A stretch of 64,000 nucleotides of DNA from Dichomitus squalens LYAD-421 SS1 (Eukaryota > Basidiomycota > Agaricomycetes > Polyporales > Polyporaceae), in contig NW_006766888.1 of NCBI RefSeq assembly GCF_000275845.1, forward strand, positions 1,193,842-1,257,841. Reading direction: 5' to 3'. Made by a program: the position numbers and the translations under genes. How positions within the stretch are numbered: the first letter of the stretch is position 1; each line of letters starts with the position of its first letter. The notes beneath the pieces are model-generated. The model was given only the letters and a program-made list of their open reading frames with translations, was not told the DNA's origin and searched no databases. Positions 1 to 10,571 of the stretch are shown here, piece after piece.

Positions 1-807
1 CGATCCTCCTCCGGCGGGTCCGGGCTAAGGTGTGGAGCGCGCGAGCGAGGGGAGGGAGGTGCGCTGGAGTCCCAGAGCGCGAGAATATGCCTTTTGGCGA
101 CGGCGGCGACAGAGTCGCACGCAAGGATCGTGGAGGCGCGGAGCAGGCGGATGGCGTCGTATCGTGTGATTTTCGAGCTGTCCACGTACTCTGTCAGTGC
201 CTGTGATGTGCCAATGGACGAAAGGACAAAGGGAAGGATGGACCGAGGATGCGAGACCGACACTCACGAAGGTTCCTCGAGCTCGGATAGTAATCGTTCA
301 AAGTCTTCAACAAGAAGCTCTGCGGGCGCATGGTACACACGCACGCCTTCTAATGTTACCTGAGGCATCTTAGCATTCTCGTCCGAAAAGAGGTTGGCGA
401 AATACACGGAGTGTTTCACGAGGCGGGACTGGTAGAGCTTGTAGAGTATGTCCCCGGCGCGGACGACGACGTCCCCGTCGGAGTACCAGAAGATCGCGGA
501 CATCTGCTCCTCGACAACGTGGAAGTCCGAGTCGCATGGCTCAGATTTGATACGCTTCTGTGGGGGAGTGGGTGTCTCCGGAGCAGAAAGGTGGGGCTGG
601 CGGTCGAGCAATCAGCGCAGTCCGCACAACGAGAAAGGGAAGTATACTCACCCGCTTTTTCGACGGGGTCTTTGGAGGAGTGGGCAAGCCATGCTCCGTA
701 CTAGGTTTCATCATTGATCTTGAGAACACGGCTGGAGGTGTCGATGCGGGAGTGGATGGGGTGTCTAAGCCCGACCGGATATCGCTAGACTCGGAGAGAC
801 TCGACAT
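1..807 (-). CDS. BTB/POZ-domain protein (C-terminus beyond the window edge)
   Basis: The gene starts at ATG 807 and reads off the left edge. Exon 1 is 652-807, the intron 597-651 (GT-AG, 55 nt) and exon 2 268-596, which joins exon 1 in phase 0. A second intron begins at 267 (GTGAGT) and ends near 178 or 201, and exon 3 runs to base 1. Residues 1-52 are Ser/Pro/Thr-rich and probably disordered. Exon 2 carries the first half of a BTB fold, including the motifs FWYSDGDVVVRAGD and LYKLYQSRLVKHSVYFANLF. Exon 3 continues with helices ending near AKRHILALWDSS. This layout is usual for the many fungal BTB proteins, some of which are Cullin3 adaptors or transcription-linked. The partner and role cannot be read here. 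The exact acceptor of intron 2 is uncertain because frame choice favours the site near 178. Confidence 0.8.
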
Positions 808-1443
808 GGAAGGTCGATCGCTGGGAGCGTAGTAATGTATCGAGAAAGCGGAAAAGAGCCATGGCGTTATATAGATAAGCAGCAGATACTCATAGGACAA
901 AGGAGGCTTCAGGTGAGGACGCCTCGAGGACGGCAACAATCGCGATATGTATCTGGAGGACAGTCCACAAAGGACACGAGCGCTAATGGGCCAACACGCT
1001 CTCGGAGCGATGCACGTGGTACGCGACGACGTACGAACGGCGGGAGAAAAGCAGCAAGAGTCAGTAGCAGAATATCAGCACAGAGTATCCGTTAAGAACT
1101 GACCGCACCTGGAGGACAGGACACCGAGGAAGATTTCACTGAGTGACGATGATCTGAGGTGTCAGCAGTCGGATAGTCTGGTGCCTTCGAACCAATATTA
1201 TGCTTCGTTGTATCAACTCATCACCTAAGTATACACGCGCTGAATAGCTAGAATAACAAACGTCCAGAAGATGGAAACAGAAAGCAGCACAACAGGCACA
1301 CTGGCAGACAAACAACGACGATGACGATAGCACCAGATCCAGGACTGGTCAAACACCGAGGATATGAGCCCTCCAGTACCAGGCAATACTAGAGGATCAC
1401 AGCGAGCTGCAGGAGAGTCGGTATCCGCGAACGAAATCGACGC
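808..1443. other. Intergenic region between BTB and PARP-finger genes
   Basis: About 640 bp with short overlapping open frames on both strands but none with a recognisable domain, codon bias or splice structure. It contains the promoter of the BTB gene (transcribed leftwards) and the 3' flank of the PARP-finger gene. Confidence 0.5.
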
Positions 1444-3261
1444 TCAGTCCTCGTCCTCTTCTTCCTCGTCGATGACCTCCTCGGTCTTTTTCTTGCCTCG
1501 CGACCCAGCAGGTTTTGCCTTGGAGGCCGGCTTAGCAGATGAGGCTGGCTTCGCGGACTTCGACGTCGACGCCGGCTTGGCACGCTTTGATGGCGGCTTC
1601 GACGAGCTCGCGCCCTTGGATGCAGGTGCACGCTACAAGCACCTTGAGCACGCAAGAAAGCCGTGTGACACAAGATGGGACACGCACCTTGCGCTTCTTG
1701 GTCGGTTCCTCAACCTCCTCGTCCTCTTCGTCAACTTCCTCCTCGTCTACGGCCGCGAGCTCGTCGTCAAAGTCTTCGCCAGACTCCTCTTCGCTCTTCT
1801 TCTTCTTGGGCGCCTTCTTGGGTGCAGCCTTGGCCTTGGCCGGAGCATCCTTCTTCGCCGCGCCGCGGCCCTTCTTCGGCTTCTCCTCGTCCACATCCAT
1901 CTCCTCATCATCATCGTCCGCCTTCTGCAGGCGCAAAGCAATAGAGAAACGAGTCCGCTCGTGTCAGCTGCTTCGACGCCAAGACGGCCAGTCTCGCGTA
2001 CCTTCGCCTTTGCACGTGACCGCTTCGGCTTTTCCTCACCATCCTCATCTTTCTTCTTGCGAGGTGCGGGCTTCTTCTTACCGGTCTCTACCGGCTCGCC
2101 GGGACCCTTGTCCTCGTCGGGGATCTCGCCCTGGTCCCAAGCGCGCTGGACCTTCTCCTTCTCGCCGTCCTTGAGGTCGTTGTACCCATCGACCTCAGAC
2201 ACATCACTGTAAGATGCCTTCATCCTCTCAACCAGCTTGGGCTCAGCACAACCCCAATGGCGCCATGCACTAGAATAGGATTAGCGTCGCGGAATGAGAA
2301 GGAGTGTCTACAGTTTTGACGCACAGGGACTTATTTCCACGGAAGTCCACCTCGTGACCGAGACGGAAGTAGTCTTTACCGATAGAATCTATAGCAGACG
2401 ATCAGTCAACAAACTCCCGATCCCGCATACGAGCAGTCTAGCTCACCTCCACAAGCTATAGCGAAGTAATAACAACGCGCATGAACACCGGTTTGGTCCC
2501 ACAACCATAGCAACCACGTACTTTTGCATTTTGACCGGCTAGACGACGCGTACTCAAACTTGAACACGCCCTTGCCGCTGTCCTCCTCTTCAGCCTTCTT
2601 CTTGCCGGCCTTCTTCTTAGGCTTGTCTTCAGCCTCGTCCTCCTCTTCGGCGTTACCACCCTGCGCGCTCTCTGGCACGTCCTCGGGAGCGACGCGACCG
2701 TCCTCCCAAGCTTTCTGGACGCGTGCTTGATCTTCGTCGTTGAGATCGTCGAAGCCGTCAAGCTCGTCGGCCTCATTGAACGAATTCTTCATGTTGGAAA
2801 TGATCTTGGGAGTCACACAACCCCAATGACGCCAGGAGCTGCGGAGAGAATAAGTAAGTCACAAGCCAACCACGAACCAACCGGGTGCAACCACAGCGGC
2901 ACAACGCATTGTCGTTGAGCTCATGCTGCAAGGAACCGCGCATATGCACAGAAGCAACCACTTACAAGCTCGTGTTGCCCCGAAAGTCGACCAGGGACCC
3001 AAATCGCAACTCTCCCTTGCCAATGGCCGTGCCCTTGCATCTGCGAGAACGTGATTAAAAACCAGAAACATTGATAATCTGAAAGAGACGTACGGTTTCG
3101 GGCCTAGGACGCGAGGGCGACGCGTGAATCGCGATCATGATGAGTGTGCGCAAAATAGGGCGTAACGAGGACGAAGTGGGCTCACCAGTGCATTTGGCGC
3201 GCCCACTAGAGGCGTATTCGAGACGGTAACCGGACTTTTTGCCACCTTCGTTGTCAGACAT
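1444..3261 (-). CDS. Tandem PARP-type zinc-finger protein, 414 aa, with two micro-exons
   Basis: The protein begins at ATG 3261 and ends at TGA 1444. Nine exons were placed by splice sites: 3186-3261, 3094-3103, 2966-3040, 2522-2838, 2447-2455, 2325-2388, 2002-2269, 1688-1924 and 1444-1632. They total 1245 nt, an exact 415 codons. Two zf-PARP domains are visible (about residues 10-65 and 155-205). Each shows YRLEYASSGRAKC or FKFEYASSSRSKCK, then IGKGELRFG or IGKDYFRLG, and a WRHWGC zinc-ligand motif. The rest is acidic/basic low complexity rich in Lys, Glu and Ala, ending in an acidic tail, which suggests a chromatin protein. There is no PARP catalytic domain. Family knowledge says such fingers bind DNA nicks and ends; the specific role here is inferred. 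Exons 2 (10 nt) and 5 (9 nt) lie at equivalent places in the two fingers. Confidence 0.85.
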
Positions 3262-3405
3262 CGTGCTGGCACCCAAGCAAAGTGGGTAGGAGAGAAGGGA
3301 AGTGGGGGAGAAACGGAAGACAGTTGATGTTGGTAGACGTTAAATAGGAACGCAGGACGCTTCAAAGTCCGCTTGGAGAGCGCTGCCGCTGCACAGTGCA
3401 CCTGC

Positions 3406-3927
3406 TCAGCTCAGCTGTAAGACTACAGCCACGCCCGGGCCAATGCGGTCACCCGCCCACGCACGGACCTCCACCCAGCCGTCTCTTCGCCATGCGTCCC
3501 GCCCCGAGCGACTGGCACACACCTCGAAGACGTCTTTATGTGTCTTGTGAGGCGGGGAAAGCACTACCCAGACGTCGCCCTGGTCCCGGTAGACTCGGCG
3601 ATAGGGCTGCAATCGGGTTAGGGTTTGTGCTCTAAGCTGCCAGCAGTCGCTTTGCTTATCCCACCGCCTGTGACTTCCATGCTTCTTCATTGTTCCCCTG
3701 GATGAGCGGACAATCGCTTTTGACAGATGGTCGTATGGTGCGACATGACGGGATAAGCTGGCATCCCGCTCTACGCGCAGGGTCCAACCTGCATCACTGC
3801 GCACCTGGGTGTGGTTCCCGTATACCTTGTAAGCTCCCGTTTGCGCCATCCCACCTTGCACTGAACTGGATATAGAACTATAATCTGAGGATAGAGCCAT
3901 GTGGGGTACCGTACTGCAGTGATACAC
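3406..3927 (-). other. Region 3.3-3.9 kb: open frame without recognised features
   Basis: A 173-codon open frame covers this stretch upstream of the PARP-finger gene. Its translation is Arg- and Ser-rich with no domain, signal peptide or family resemblance I recognise, and its start may be a non-ATG codon. It could be the promoter region of the PARP-finger gene or a lineage-specific gene. I do not assign a function. Confidence 0.15.
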
Positions 3928-4509
3928 GCTCTCAGCGGCCGCTGTTCACCAATATCTGCCTTCTTGCTTGCTAGTCCTCGGGATACGACTATGGCGGTAT
4001 CCACGCCTAACTACCCTCATCAAGTGCGGAAGGCATGTCCTGTACGCCTCCGGATTCCTGAAGTGGAGGGTCGAACTGAGCACGTCCAGAATGCCGTCTG
4101 TCACCCGAAACACAAGAAGTGTAACAGCCGCTTTGCGAACGGCAATGCGCTCAGCAATGTGTCTTTGAACAAGCTTACATTGCTATACATGACATCATGT
4201 TGTGTCTCGCCGGCACCACTACCGCGGTGTGTGCCGTTTGGAATTCAAGACTGCTGCTGGCTTCCGTGTAGTGAGCCAACCAAACTTCAGCGGCAAGAAG
4301 GGCGTACTGAAAGGTTACACCAACACCATGTTGACTTCGCGTCCGTTAATCGTGACGATTCAGTTGACGAGGAGGAGGAGGACAAGATAGACGACTCCTA
4401 CAAGGGGTGGGAGGATGATGTCGGTCGCGCGTATTTCCCCGAGGAGAATGAGTACGAGGAGCTGTCTATTGCGGATGACGACTATATCGCCCCGGAGGAC
4501 GAGTACTGA
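3901..4509 (+). CDS. Hypothetical protein with strongly acidic C-terminus
   Basis: An open frame of about 200 codons ends at TGA 4509. The first two thirds are basic and show no motif I know. The last 55 residues are very acidic, with runs such as DEEEEDKIDD and IADDDYIAPEDEY. Acidic tails of this kind are common in nuclear and nucleolar proteins, but that alone is weak evidence. No ATG is obvious at the frame's first codon (GTG), so the true start or an upstream exon is unknown. It may be a real last exon or a chance frame. Confidence 0.25.
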   Translation: MGYRTAVIHALSGRCSPISAFLLASPRDTTMAVSTPNYPHQVRKACPVRLRIPEVEGRTEHVQNAVCHPKHKKCNSRFANGNALSNVSLNKLTLLYMTSCCVSPAPLPRCVPFGIQDCCWLPCSEPTKLQRQEGRTERLHQHHVDFASVNRDDSVDEEEEDKIDDSYKGWEDDVGRAYFPEENEYEELSIADDDYIAPEDEY

Positions 4510-4648
4510 GGCGAGGGTAACGAGATAGCGACCGGGGAGGAGAACTATCACGGCTGGGGCCCAGTCCCATCCCCCACTGCGGCTAACACTGCCGGCTCAG
4601 TACGTATGCGGTTGCTGAGTTGCAGATACTCACTCACTATAACCCATC

Positions 4649-5155
4649 ATGTTCCTGCAGCTTCCTGACCTATCTTCCACTCCCTCAACGGATTCGAGCT
4701 CCTCGACAGGATCGAACTCCTCGACGGGATCGAACTCTTCAACGCAATGGAGCTCCTCGACGGAGTCGTACGTGTTCTCTAAGGCTGCTGAACAGTCTCA
4801 AGAATCTGCCAAGGACCGCAAGACGGGCGAGCGCAAGGAGCAGGGGAGGACAATCATCCCGGCTCCTAACCACGTCCTCCCCCCTGCTGTACCCCACAAC
4901 ATCGTCTTCGTGGGATGCCCACTCTGCCTCGAGCCGGCTGTCAAGCCCTGCGTTACACGATGCGGACACGTTTTCTGCGGGCCGTGGGTACTCTTCACAT
5001 GTCAGGCGTTTCTGGGGCTGACAGTACCATCCCCACCTAGATGCATCAACCAGGCGCTCGATGCGAGGCAGAACTGTCCCGTATGCCGTCTTCCCGCTGG
5101 GCAGAAGCAGCTCAGGAAGATATTTATCTCCGCTCCCGCTGGTACCGAAGTGTAG
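4649..5155 (+). CDS. Small C3HC4 RING-finger protein (149 aa)
   Basis: The gene starts at ATG 4649, has one intron at 4984-5040 (57 nt, GT-AG) and stops at TAG 5155. Exons of 335 and 115 nt give 150 codons. The N-terminal 35 residues are Ser/Thr-rich and contain direct repeats of the type SSSTGSN. Splicing restores a perfect RING: GCPLC, then TRCGHVFCGPC, then NCPVCR, matching C-x2-C...C-x-H-x2-C-x2-C...C-x2-C. Without the splice the fifth cysteine is lost, so the intron is well supported. The family includes E3 ubiquitin ligases and PEX10/SLX8-like proteins. The ubiquitin ligase role is inferred from the RING alone, and substrate and location are unknown. Confidence 0.8.
   Translation: MFLQLPDLSSTPSTDSSSSTGSNSSTGSNSSTQWSSSTESYVFSKAAEQSQESAKDRKTGERKEQGRTIIPAPNHVLPPAVPHNIVFVGCPLCLEPAVKPCVTRCGHVFCGPWVLFTCQAFLGLTVPSPPRCINQALDARQNCPVCRLPAGQKQLRKIFISAPAGTEV
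4688..4770 (+). repeat. Degenerate ~18-bp tandem repeat in the RING gene
   Basis: About four to five imperfect units resembling TCGAACTCCTCGACGGGA follow one another and encode a Ser-Ser-Thr-Gly-Ser-Asn repeat at the N-terminus of the RING protein. The unit length is a multiple of three, so copy-number change would keep the reading frame. Confidence 0.7.
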
Positions 5156-5738
5156 AACACTCCGTGGACGCGGTCGCTAAGATTTGTGGGAGGAGTGGAA
5201 GCTTCATAGACGAATTGTGGACTATCACTTTATGTGTTCTGAGTCTTGTGCGCATTTCTTGTTAAAGCAACGCACTATTCGCAGACCTCGCCTCCATGAA
5301 TGACACAGCGTGCCAGGAAGGGTTCTTGCCAGCGGCATGGCCGAATTGTCCGATGCGCCTCTCACGGCCAACGGCATACATCACTCCATGTATTTCTGAT
5401 TGAGCTACATAGGAGTTGAGATGGGAGATAATGCAAGAAAGGGTGTCCAGATTTAACGCGGGGCAGGAAGAATCGGGCTTCCCATGAGCGCCTATGTAGC
5501 ACGATAACCTTCCGCGATGAGCGCGGACGCGGCGGTGTTTGAGCCTTTGAGGCAGCGTACACCTTTTGGCTTGCAACAGCCACCCGACGACTTCCTAGCT
5601 TGTCGGGCCCTTCATTGCTTTCCTCTATTCTATGCTCTGTACCTTGGACTGACTGTAACATCTCTGTATACCTAAGAATTCTGTACTGGCCGCGACCTCC
5701 AACTTCTTCCGGCAAAATCACGCATACACCTCATCACG
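5156..5738. other. Intergenic region upstream of HIRA
   Basis: About 580 bp between the RING stop and the HIRA start. I see no convincing coding frame. It should contain the HIRA promoter and the RING gene's 3' end. Confidence 0.5.
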
Positions 5739-8700
5739 ATGAGATTCACCAAGCCAGCATGGGTCATGCATAAAGGTCCGTCCTGTGCTGTATAGAGTCA
5801 CTATTCCTCGTATCCCGACATGCCCGCCTTGCAGATTCCGCCATGCGCGGAGACGAGAAGCGCGTCTCGATATTCTCTTGCCATGTCCACCCCGATGGCT
5901 CGCGAATCGCGACCGGCGGTCTCGACGCCAAAGTGCGCATCTGGAGCACAAAGCCCATCTTGAATCATGCGTCCGAGCTGTCTGGGAGGCCGCCGAAGTC
6001 ACTCAGTACTCTCACTATGCATACCGGACCGGTGCTTGTGGTACGGTGGGCCCACTCCGGGAGGTGGTTGGCTAGCGGCAGCGACGACGAGATTGTGATG
6101 ATATGGGACTTGGACCCGTAAGTGGTTGTGCGTTTTTGCTAGTGCTGAGACGAACGTCGCGCTGAGCTCCGGGTCGTGGGTCGTGCGCAGATCGGCCAAA
6201 GGGAAGGTTTGGGGTTCGGACGAGGTCAACGTAGAGGGTTGGAAGCCTCTGAAACGTCTGGTTGGCCATGAAAGCGGTGTGTGCCTATGTGTATGTATAT
6301 GTTGGCGTCGGTTGTTGAGAATGCGATTTCCCAGACGTTACGGACGTGGCGTGGTCTCCAGGAGACCGATACCTAGCGTCGGTTGGGTTAGACTCCGCAG
6401 TGTTGGTCTGGTGCGGGTACACCTTGGGTGAGTGAAGCCAGTCGTTCGCCTCTTAGCTGGGTTGTGAATAATATATGCAGAGCGGCTACGAAAAATCGAC
6501 CAGCACCAAGGTTTCGTCAAGGGTGTATGCTGGGATCCAGTAGGGGAGTTCCTGGCCACGGGTTCCGACGATAGATCTGTTCGAATATGGCGAACGACCG
6601 ACTGGGAGCTAGAAGCGGAGGTGAAGAAGCCCTTTGACCACTCTCCAGGAACCTTCTTTCGACGGCTGAGGTCAGTGTGATTTGGGTCCCCCTACGTCCC
6701 TTCTGACGTTTGAGTAGTTGGTCTCCAGACGGCGCACATATCACCGCATCAAATGCAACCAACAACGAAGGCTATGTCTTCATCGCGGCGGTCATTGCAC
6801 GAAACTCCTGGACGTCTGAAATTAGCTTGGTGGGCCATGAGAACACTGTAGAAGTTGCCGTATGTAGATCGGTTCTCTCAGTTGATGCATGCTAAGCTAC
6901 ATACAGGCATACAACCCTCATATATTCTTGCGCGATCCATCCCAACCTGTGACTGCACATAATATCTGTTCAGTGGTCGCTCTCGGTGCCGACGATAGGG
7001 CTGTCTCTGTTTGGCAAACCAAAGCACCTAGACCCATGGTTGTCGCCAAAGATGTCTTTGAGCGGCAGATCATGGATCTCAGCTGGTGAGTATGGCTGCT
7101 TGAGTAGCTGTTGAATGCGTGCTCATCTACATATAGGTCGCAAGACGGGCTCACACTATACGCTGTCTCCTCAGATGGGACAATGGCAGTCTTCAGCTTT
7201 GACTCCTCCGAGATGGAAGGCATCGCACCTTCGTCTGCTCAAGAACAATACCTCAAACGCTTTGGATTTGTCTCGCCACCCGTTCCCGAGGGCTACTCAC
7301 ATCTGGCTTCCCTCCAGGAGCAGAAAGCACAACAGAACAACCGCATCACCCCGCCTCCCTCCCCTCGCGCCCAGTCACAGGACTTCGGCAGTGCCGCGAA
7401 TGCCGCGCCCGGTGGGGAGCAGGTCCACACGCTCGTCGCGAAGCGCAAGCCAAAGAAACGCATACAGCCTACTTTCGCTGGTTCGCTGTCTGGGCAAATA
7501 CCGTCTTCATCTGTCAACGGGATTAAGCCGCCGCCGTCGAGCTCATCGGGCGCGCGTGCGTTTCAAGAGTCGTCGACGGTCCCAATATCTGTACCTTCGA
7601 CATCGGCCTTGCCGTTATCTATCTCACAGCCGTTCGGCACCTCGAGCTCGTTCGGGCTCGGGCTGAATACTGGAGAGAGCGACTTCGCGATGGACGTCGA
7701 CGACGAGGTGCGAATCAGTTCGCTCGACGGCGGCATGCAGAACCCGAAGGGCAAGAGGAAGACGGGAGAGGACTTCGATGACCGGACCGCGAGTAGGGCG
7801 CGCACTCTAGGTGGGGATCGCGTACGGGAGCCGGCGGTCGCTAGGCCACTTACGAACCGCGTGCCGCCACCGGGACCTCCGGGTGGAGGCGTTTGGGCTG
7901 AGGGCTCGAGCCTTGTTGGAAGACTGGAACCGCCGCAGTTGGTGACATATCTGAAAGCCACCGTTGAGGGTAGTGAGGATGTGTTCGAGGGCAGGAATGC
8001 TGAGGGCGATGGTATGTGCCACCACTATGACCCGTGCTGGCAAGCGGAGCTGACTGATCTCGACAGAGCCAAACGAGGTCCTGTACGTCAGCGGGAAGCA
8101 GACACAATGGCTCGACTACCTGCCGTCGCCAATCCTTGCACTCACTGCGACAGCAACATTCTGTGCTGTCGCTATGCAAGATGGCACTCTCACCGTGTAC
8201 TCGCATACAGGCAGAAGGTACGTTTGCACTAGGCACATCTGCACGAAGGCCTTGTTCTGATCGGTTCTCAGGTTGATGCCGCCGTTGGCGATCGGATCGC
8301 AGTGTTGCGCTCTTACCAGTGCCAAGAGCATGCTCATGCTGCTCACGGTCTCCGGACAGCTATACGTCTGGGACGTGAAGAAGCAAGCAGCCAAGTTCCC
8401 TCCGACCTCTATCTCCGCAATCCTCGGATCATCGCCCAACCTCACCGTCGCCACCGCAACGGTCCGCCCGAACGGGGCCCCCGTCATTCAGCTATCGGAC
8501 GGGGTCGCACACTCCTACGATGCCTCGCTCTGCGTGTGGACGAAGCTCAGCGAGCCCTGGTGGTCTGAGGGCTCGGACGCGTGGCAAGGCCGCCAGCGGT
8601 CGAACAACCTGGCCATGCGCGGGCCGCTGACCGTGCTTGAGAGTGCGATCAGCGAGCGAATGTCCGTCGATGACGGCCGCGCGGAAAAGGTACGGCCGGC

Positions 8701-9162
8701 GTGGTGGAACGCGGCGCTCACGCTGGGTCATCTGGAGAGCAAGCTGCATGCCGCGAAGGCATTGGATAGTCCGGCCGAGTACAAGCAGGCGCTGCTATTG
8801 TATGCGAAGAGGATCGCGGACGAGGGCTTCAGGGGCAAGGCGGAGGAGCTGGTGAAGGAGCTCTTCGGGCCTGTGTACTGGTACGTGCCGTAGTGTCATT
8901 TTCTGTTGTACGAGTCGTTGACTCGGTCCTGGTAGGCGGCCTGGCCGTGACGAGTCTTGGTCTCCGACAATGCTCAATATGCCCAAGAGAGACCTATTGA
9001 AGGAGGTGCTCAATATTTTCGGTACGTCATCTCCTATACATTCTATAGGAAGGAGTATCCGGTTGACGCACTCTATCTACCATCACAGTCCGCAGCAAGA
9101 CATTGACAAAACTTGGCCAAGACTGGCAGGAGACACTAAAGAAATCCCAGCTCGACGAATAA
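5739..9162 (+). CDS. HIR1: HIRA/Hir1 histone H3.3-H4 chaperone subunit
   Basis: ATG 5739 opens a short exon to 5775, and the next exon starts at 5853, joining as MRFTKPAWVMHK-DEKRVSIFS, the conserved HIRA N-terminus. The N-terminal half is a beta-propeller of WD40 repeats (visible motifs include GGLDAKVRIW, SGSDDEIVMIWDLD, TGSDDRSVRIWRT and GADDRAVSVWQ), spread over several exons to about 7200. A long Ser/Pro-rich linker follows (7200-8000), then the C-terminal HIRA domain (about 8060-9100; motifs VLYVSGKQ, WWNAALTLGHLESKL), ending at TAA 9162. In fungi the HIR complex deposits H3-H4 independently of replication and represses histone genes. Introns are short and GT-AG. Fragments of this gene recur at 18037, 18979 and 42235 in this window. 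The identification is firm; individual exon ends were not all fixed. Confidence 0.92.
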
Positions 9163-9536
9163 TGGCGCTCTTCGTAGTATCTTCACTGACACTTGTCTAC
9201 TACTGCTGCACTCTGTATGACTGTGTTGTTCGGGTTTCCTTACGGCTAATAGTATACAAAATGTCTCTGTGTACTGGTCGCACAATAGCCGCAGCGCCCG
9301 CTTCCTGCCGCACGCCAGTTGTAGACGCCCACAAGCTACAATGACCGTCACGATCGCCTTCCTATTGCGGGTGGGTGTGCGCAGCGTGACACGGTGCGAC
9401 AATGGGTTGTCCAAGCGAGTGCCTGACTCAGTGGCCGACTCATCACCTCTTTCCTCCGCTTCTACCGCCTCCCCCGCCCTCCTCTGGCTCGCATCTCATC
9501 AGACGTGTCATGTAGCATGAAGCTTGATCTGTCAAC
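9163..9536. other. Intergenic region downstream of HIRA
   Basis: About 370 bp separating two genes on the same strand. No coding frame with family resemblance is seen. It should hold the HIRA terminator and the next promoter. Confidence 0.5.
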
Positions 9537-10120
9537 ATGGTGAGCTTGGTAAAGGGGGTTCGGGGAAATAATGGCTCAATCGCTTCGATTGGCAGGTTTC
9601 TCTGGATTATGCTCTTCGTGCAGTTGGTGTACGCTCAGCCACCTATCAAGCCTAGTAATGAACGTAATGGAACGAATTTGGTGTGCTTTCCCTTTGGAAC
9701 GTGCGAGCCTTGCCCCGAAGATGCCGTACGTACAGGAGTCGGTACCTCGTGAGCCTCGAACCCACCTCCCTTCTTGTCCTGCAGTTGCACGAGCCGTTTT
9801 GCCAACCCTTCGGTAATCGACGCCTCATGCACTGTGTTCCCGTGTCCACTGCCGGAGGTCCGCCCACTTCCGTCACACACATCCATTCCCCGACGGAGGC
9901 GATTCGCGGCGAAATCCCAGCATGGGAATCCTGTGGTCGAATAGTCGAACAGGAGCGCGCTGACTTCTACGAATTTTTCGCCTGCAACCTCTTCATAGCC
10001 ATCATCGCCATCACTGTTGTCCTTGCTCGGTCCAAGAGGTTACAAGCCATTCAAGCGAGGCAGCTAGCGGCTCGCATAGGACTGGTCAGATCTGTACCCG
10101 GTGGATGGAGCAGTAGCTGA
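9537..10120 (+). CDS. Conserved hypothetical Cys-rich single-pass membrane protein (174 aa)
   Basis: The gene has two exons, 9537-9725 and 9785-10120, separated by a 59-nt GT-AG intron, giving exactly 175 codons with stop. A hydrophobic N-terminus (WIMLFVQLVYAQ) looks like a signal peptide cleaved after AQ. It is followed by a compact Cys motif, CFPFGTCEPCP, then CQPFGNRRLMHC. A single transmembrane helix (LFIAIIAITVVLA) lies near residue 140, with a basic cytosolic tail after it. That predicts a type I membrane protein with a small disulfide-bonded lumenal domain. I believe this arrangement is conserved in basidiomycetes but know no function for it. Confidence 0.65.
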
Positions 10121-10571
10121 AGGGCAGGGTTTGCGTCGGGACGGACAGGTAATGCCATATCAGTGAGTCGCGCTCATTCATGCACTATAACAACGGCTCC
10201 TAACGTCAACTGTAGCACTGTATACACACTCATAGTCATTCGACGTACTCTATATCACTGCAATTGCTATCCACCCGTTGCCGCATGTTCAGTTTTCTTT
10301 CCACAGTAATGGTATGTATAGCATCAAAACGCCTGTTTGTTACCCATCCCACAATAGATCACCCAAATTATGAGAATCGCCTGCCTAATTAAGGACGGCT
10401 CTCATTATCATTCGGGGCCTCTTGGTGCAGCGTTGTCACCTGTTACCGTCATGCGATCACCCGTAATGCCACCGCTCGTCCATGGGACGACCAACCCCAC
10501 CTCTCAGCTGCATATAAAAGCCTAATTGGAGGTCTGACATTTCAAGCCAGTCTCTACAATCCTAGGGCATC
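10121..10571. other. Intergenic promoter region of the secreted beta-barrel gene
   Basis: About 450 bp without a coding frame. It contains a TATA box near its right end. Confidence 0.5.
10513..10519 (+). promoter_or_regulatory. TATA box of the EG45/expansin-like gene
   Basis: TATAAAA lies 53 bp before the ATG at 10572, a normal distance for a fungal core promoter with a short leader. Confidence 0.5.

Noticed and set aside
1364..2212. 282-codon plus-strand frame opposite the PARP-finger gene
   Set aside because: Antisense of Lys/Glu-rich repeats. The minus-strand model is exact.
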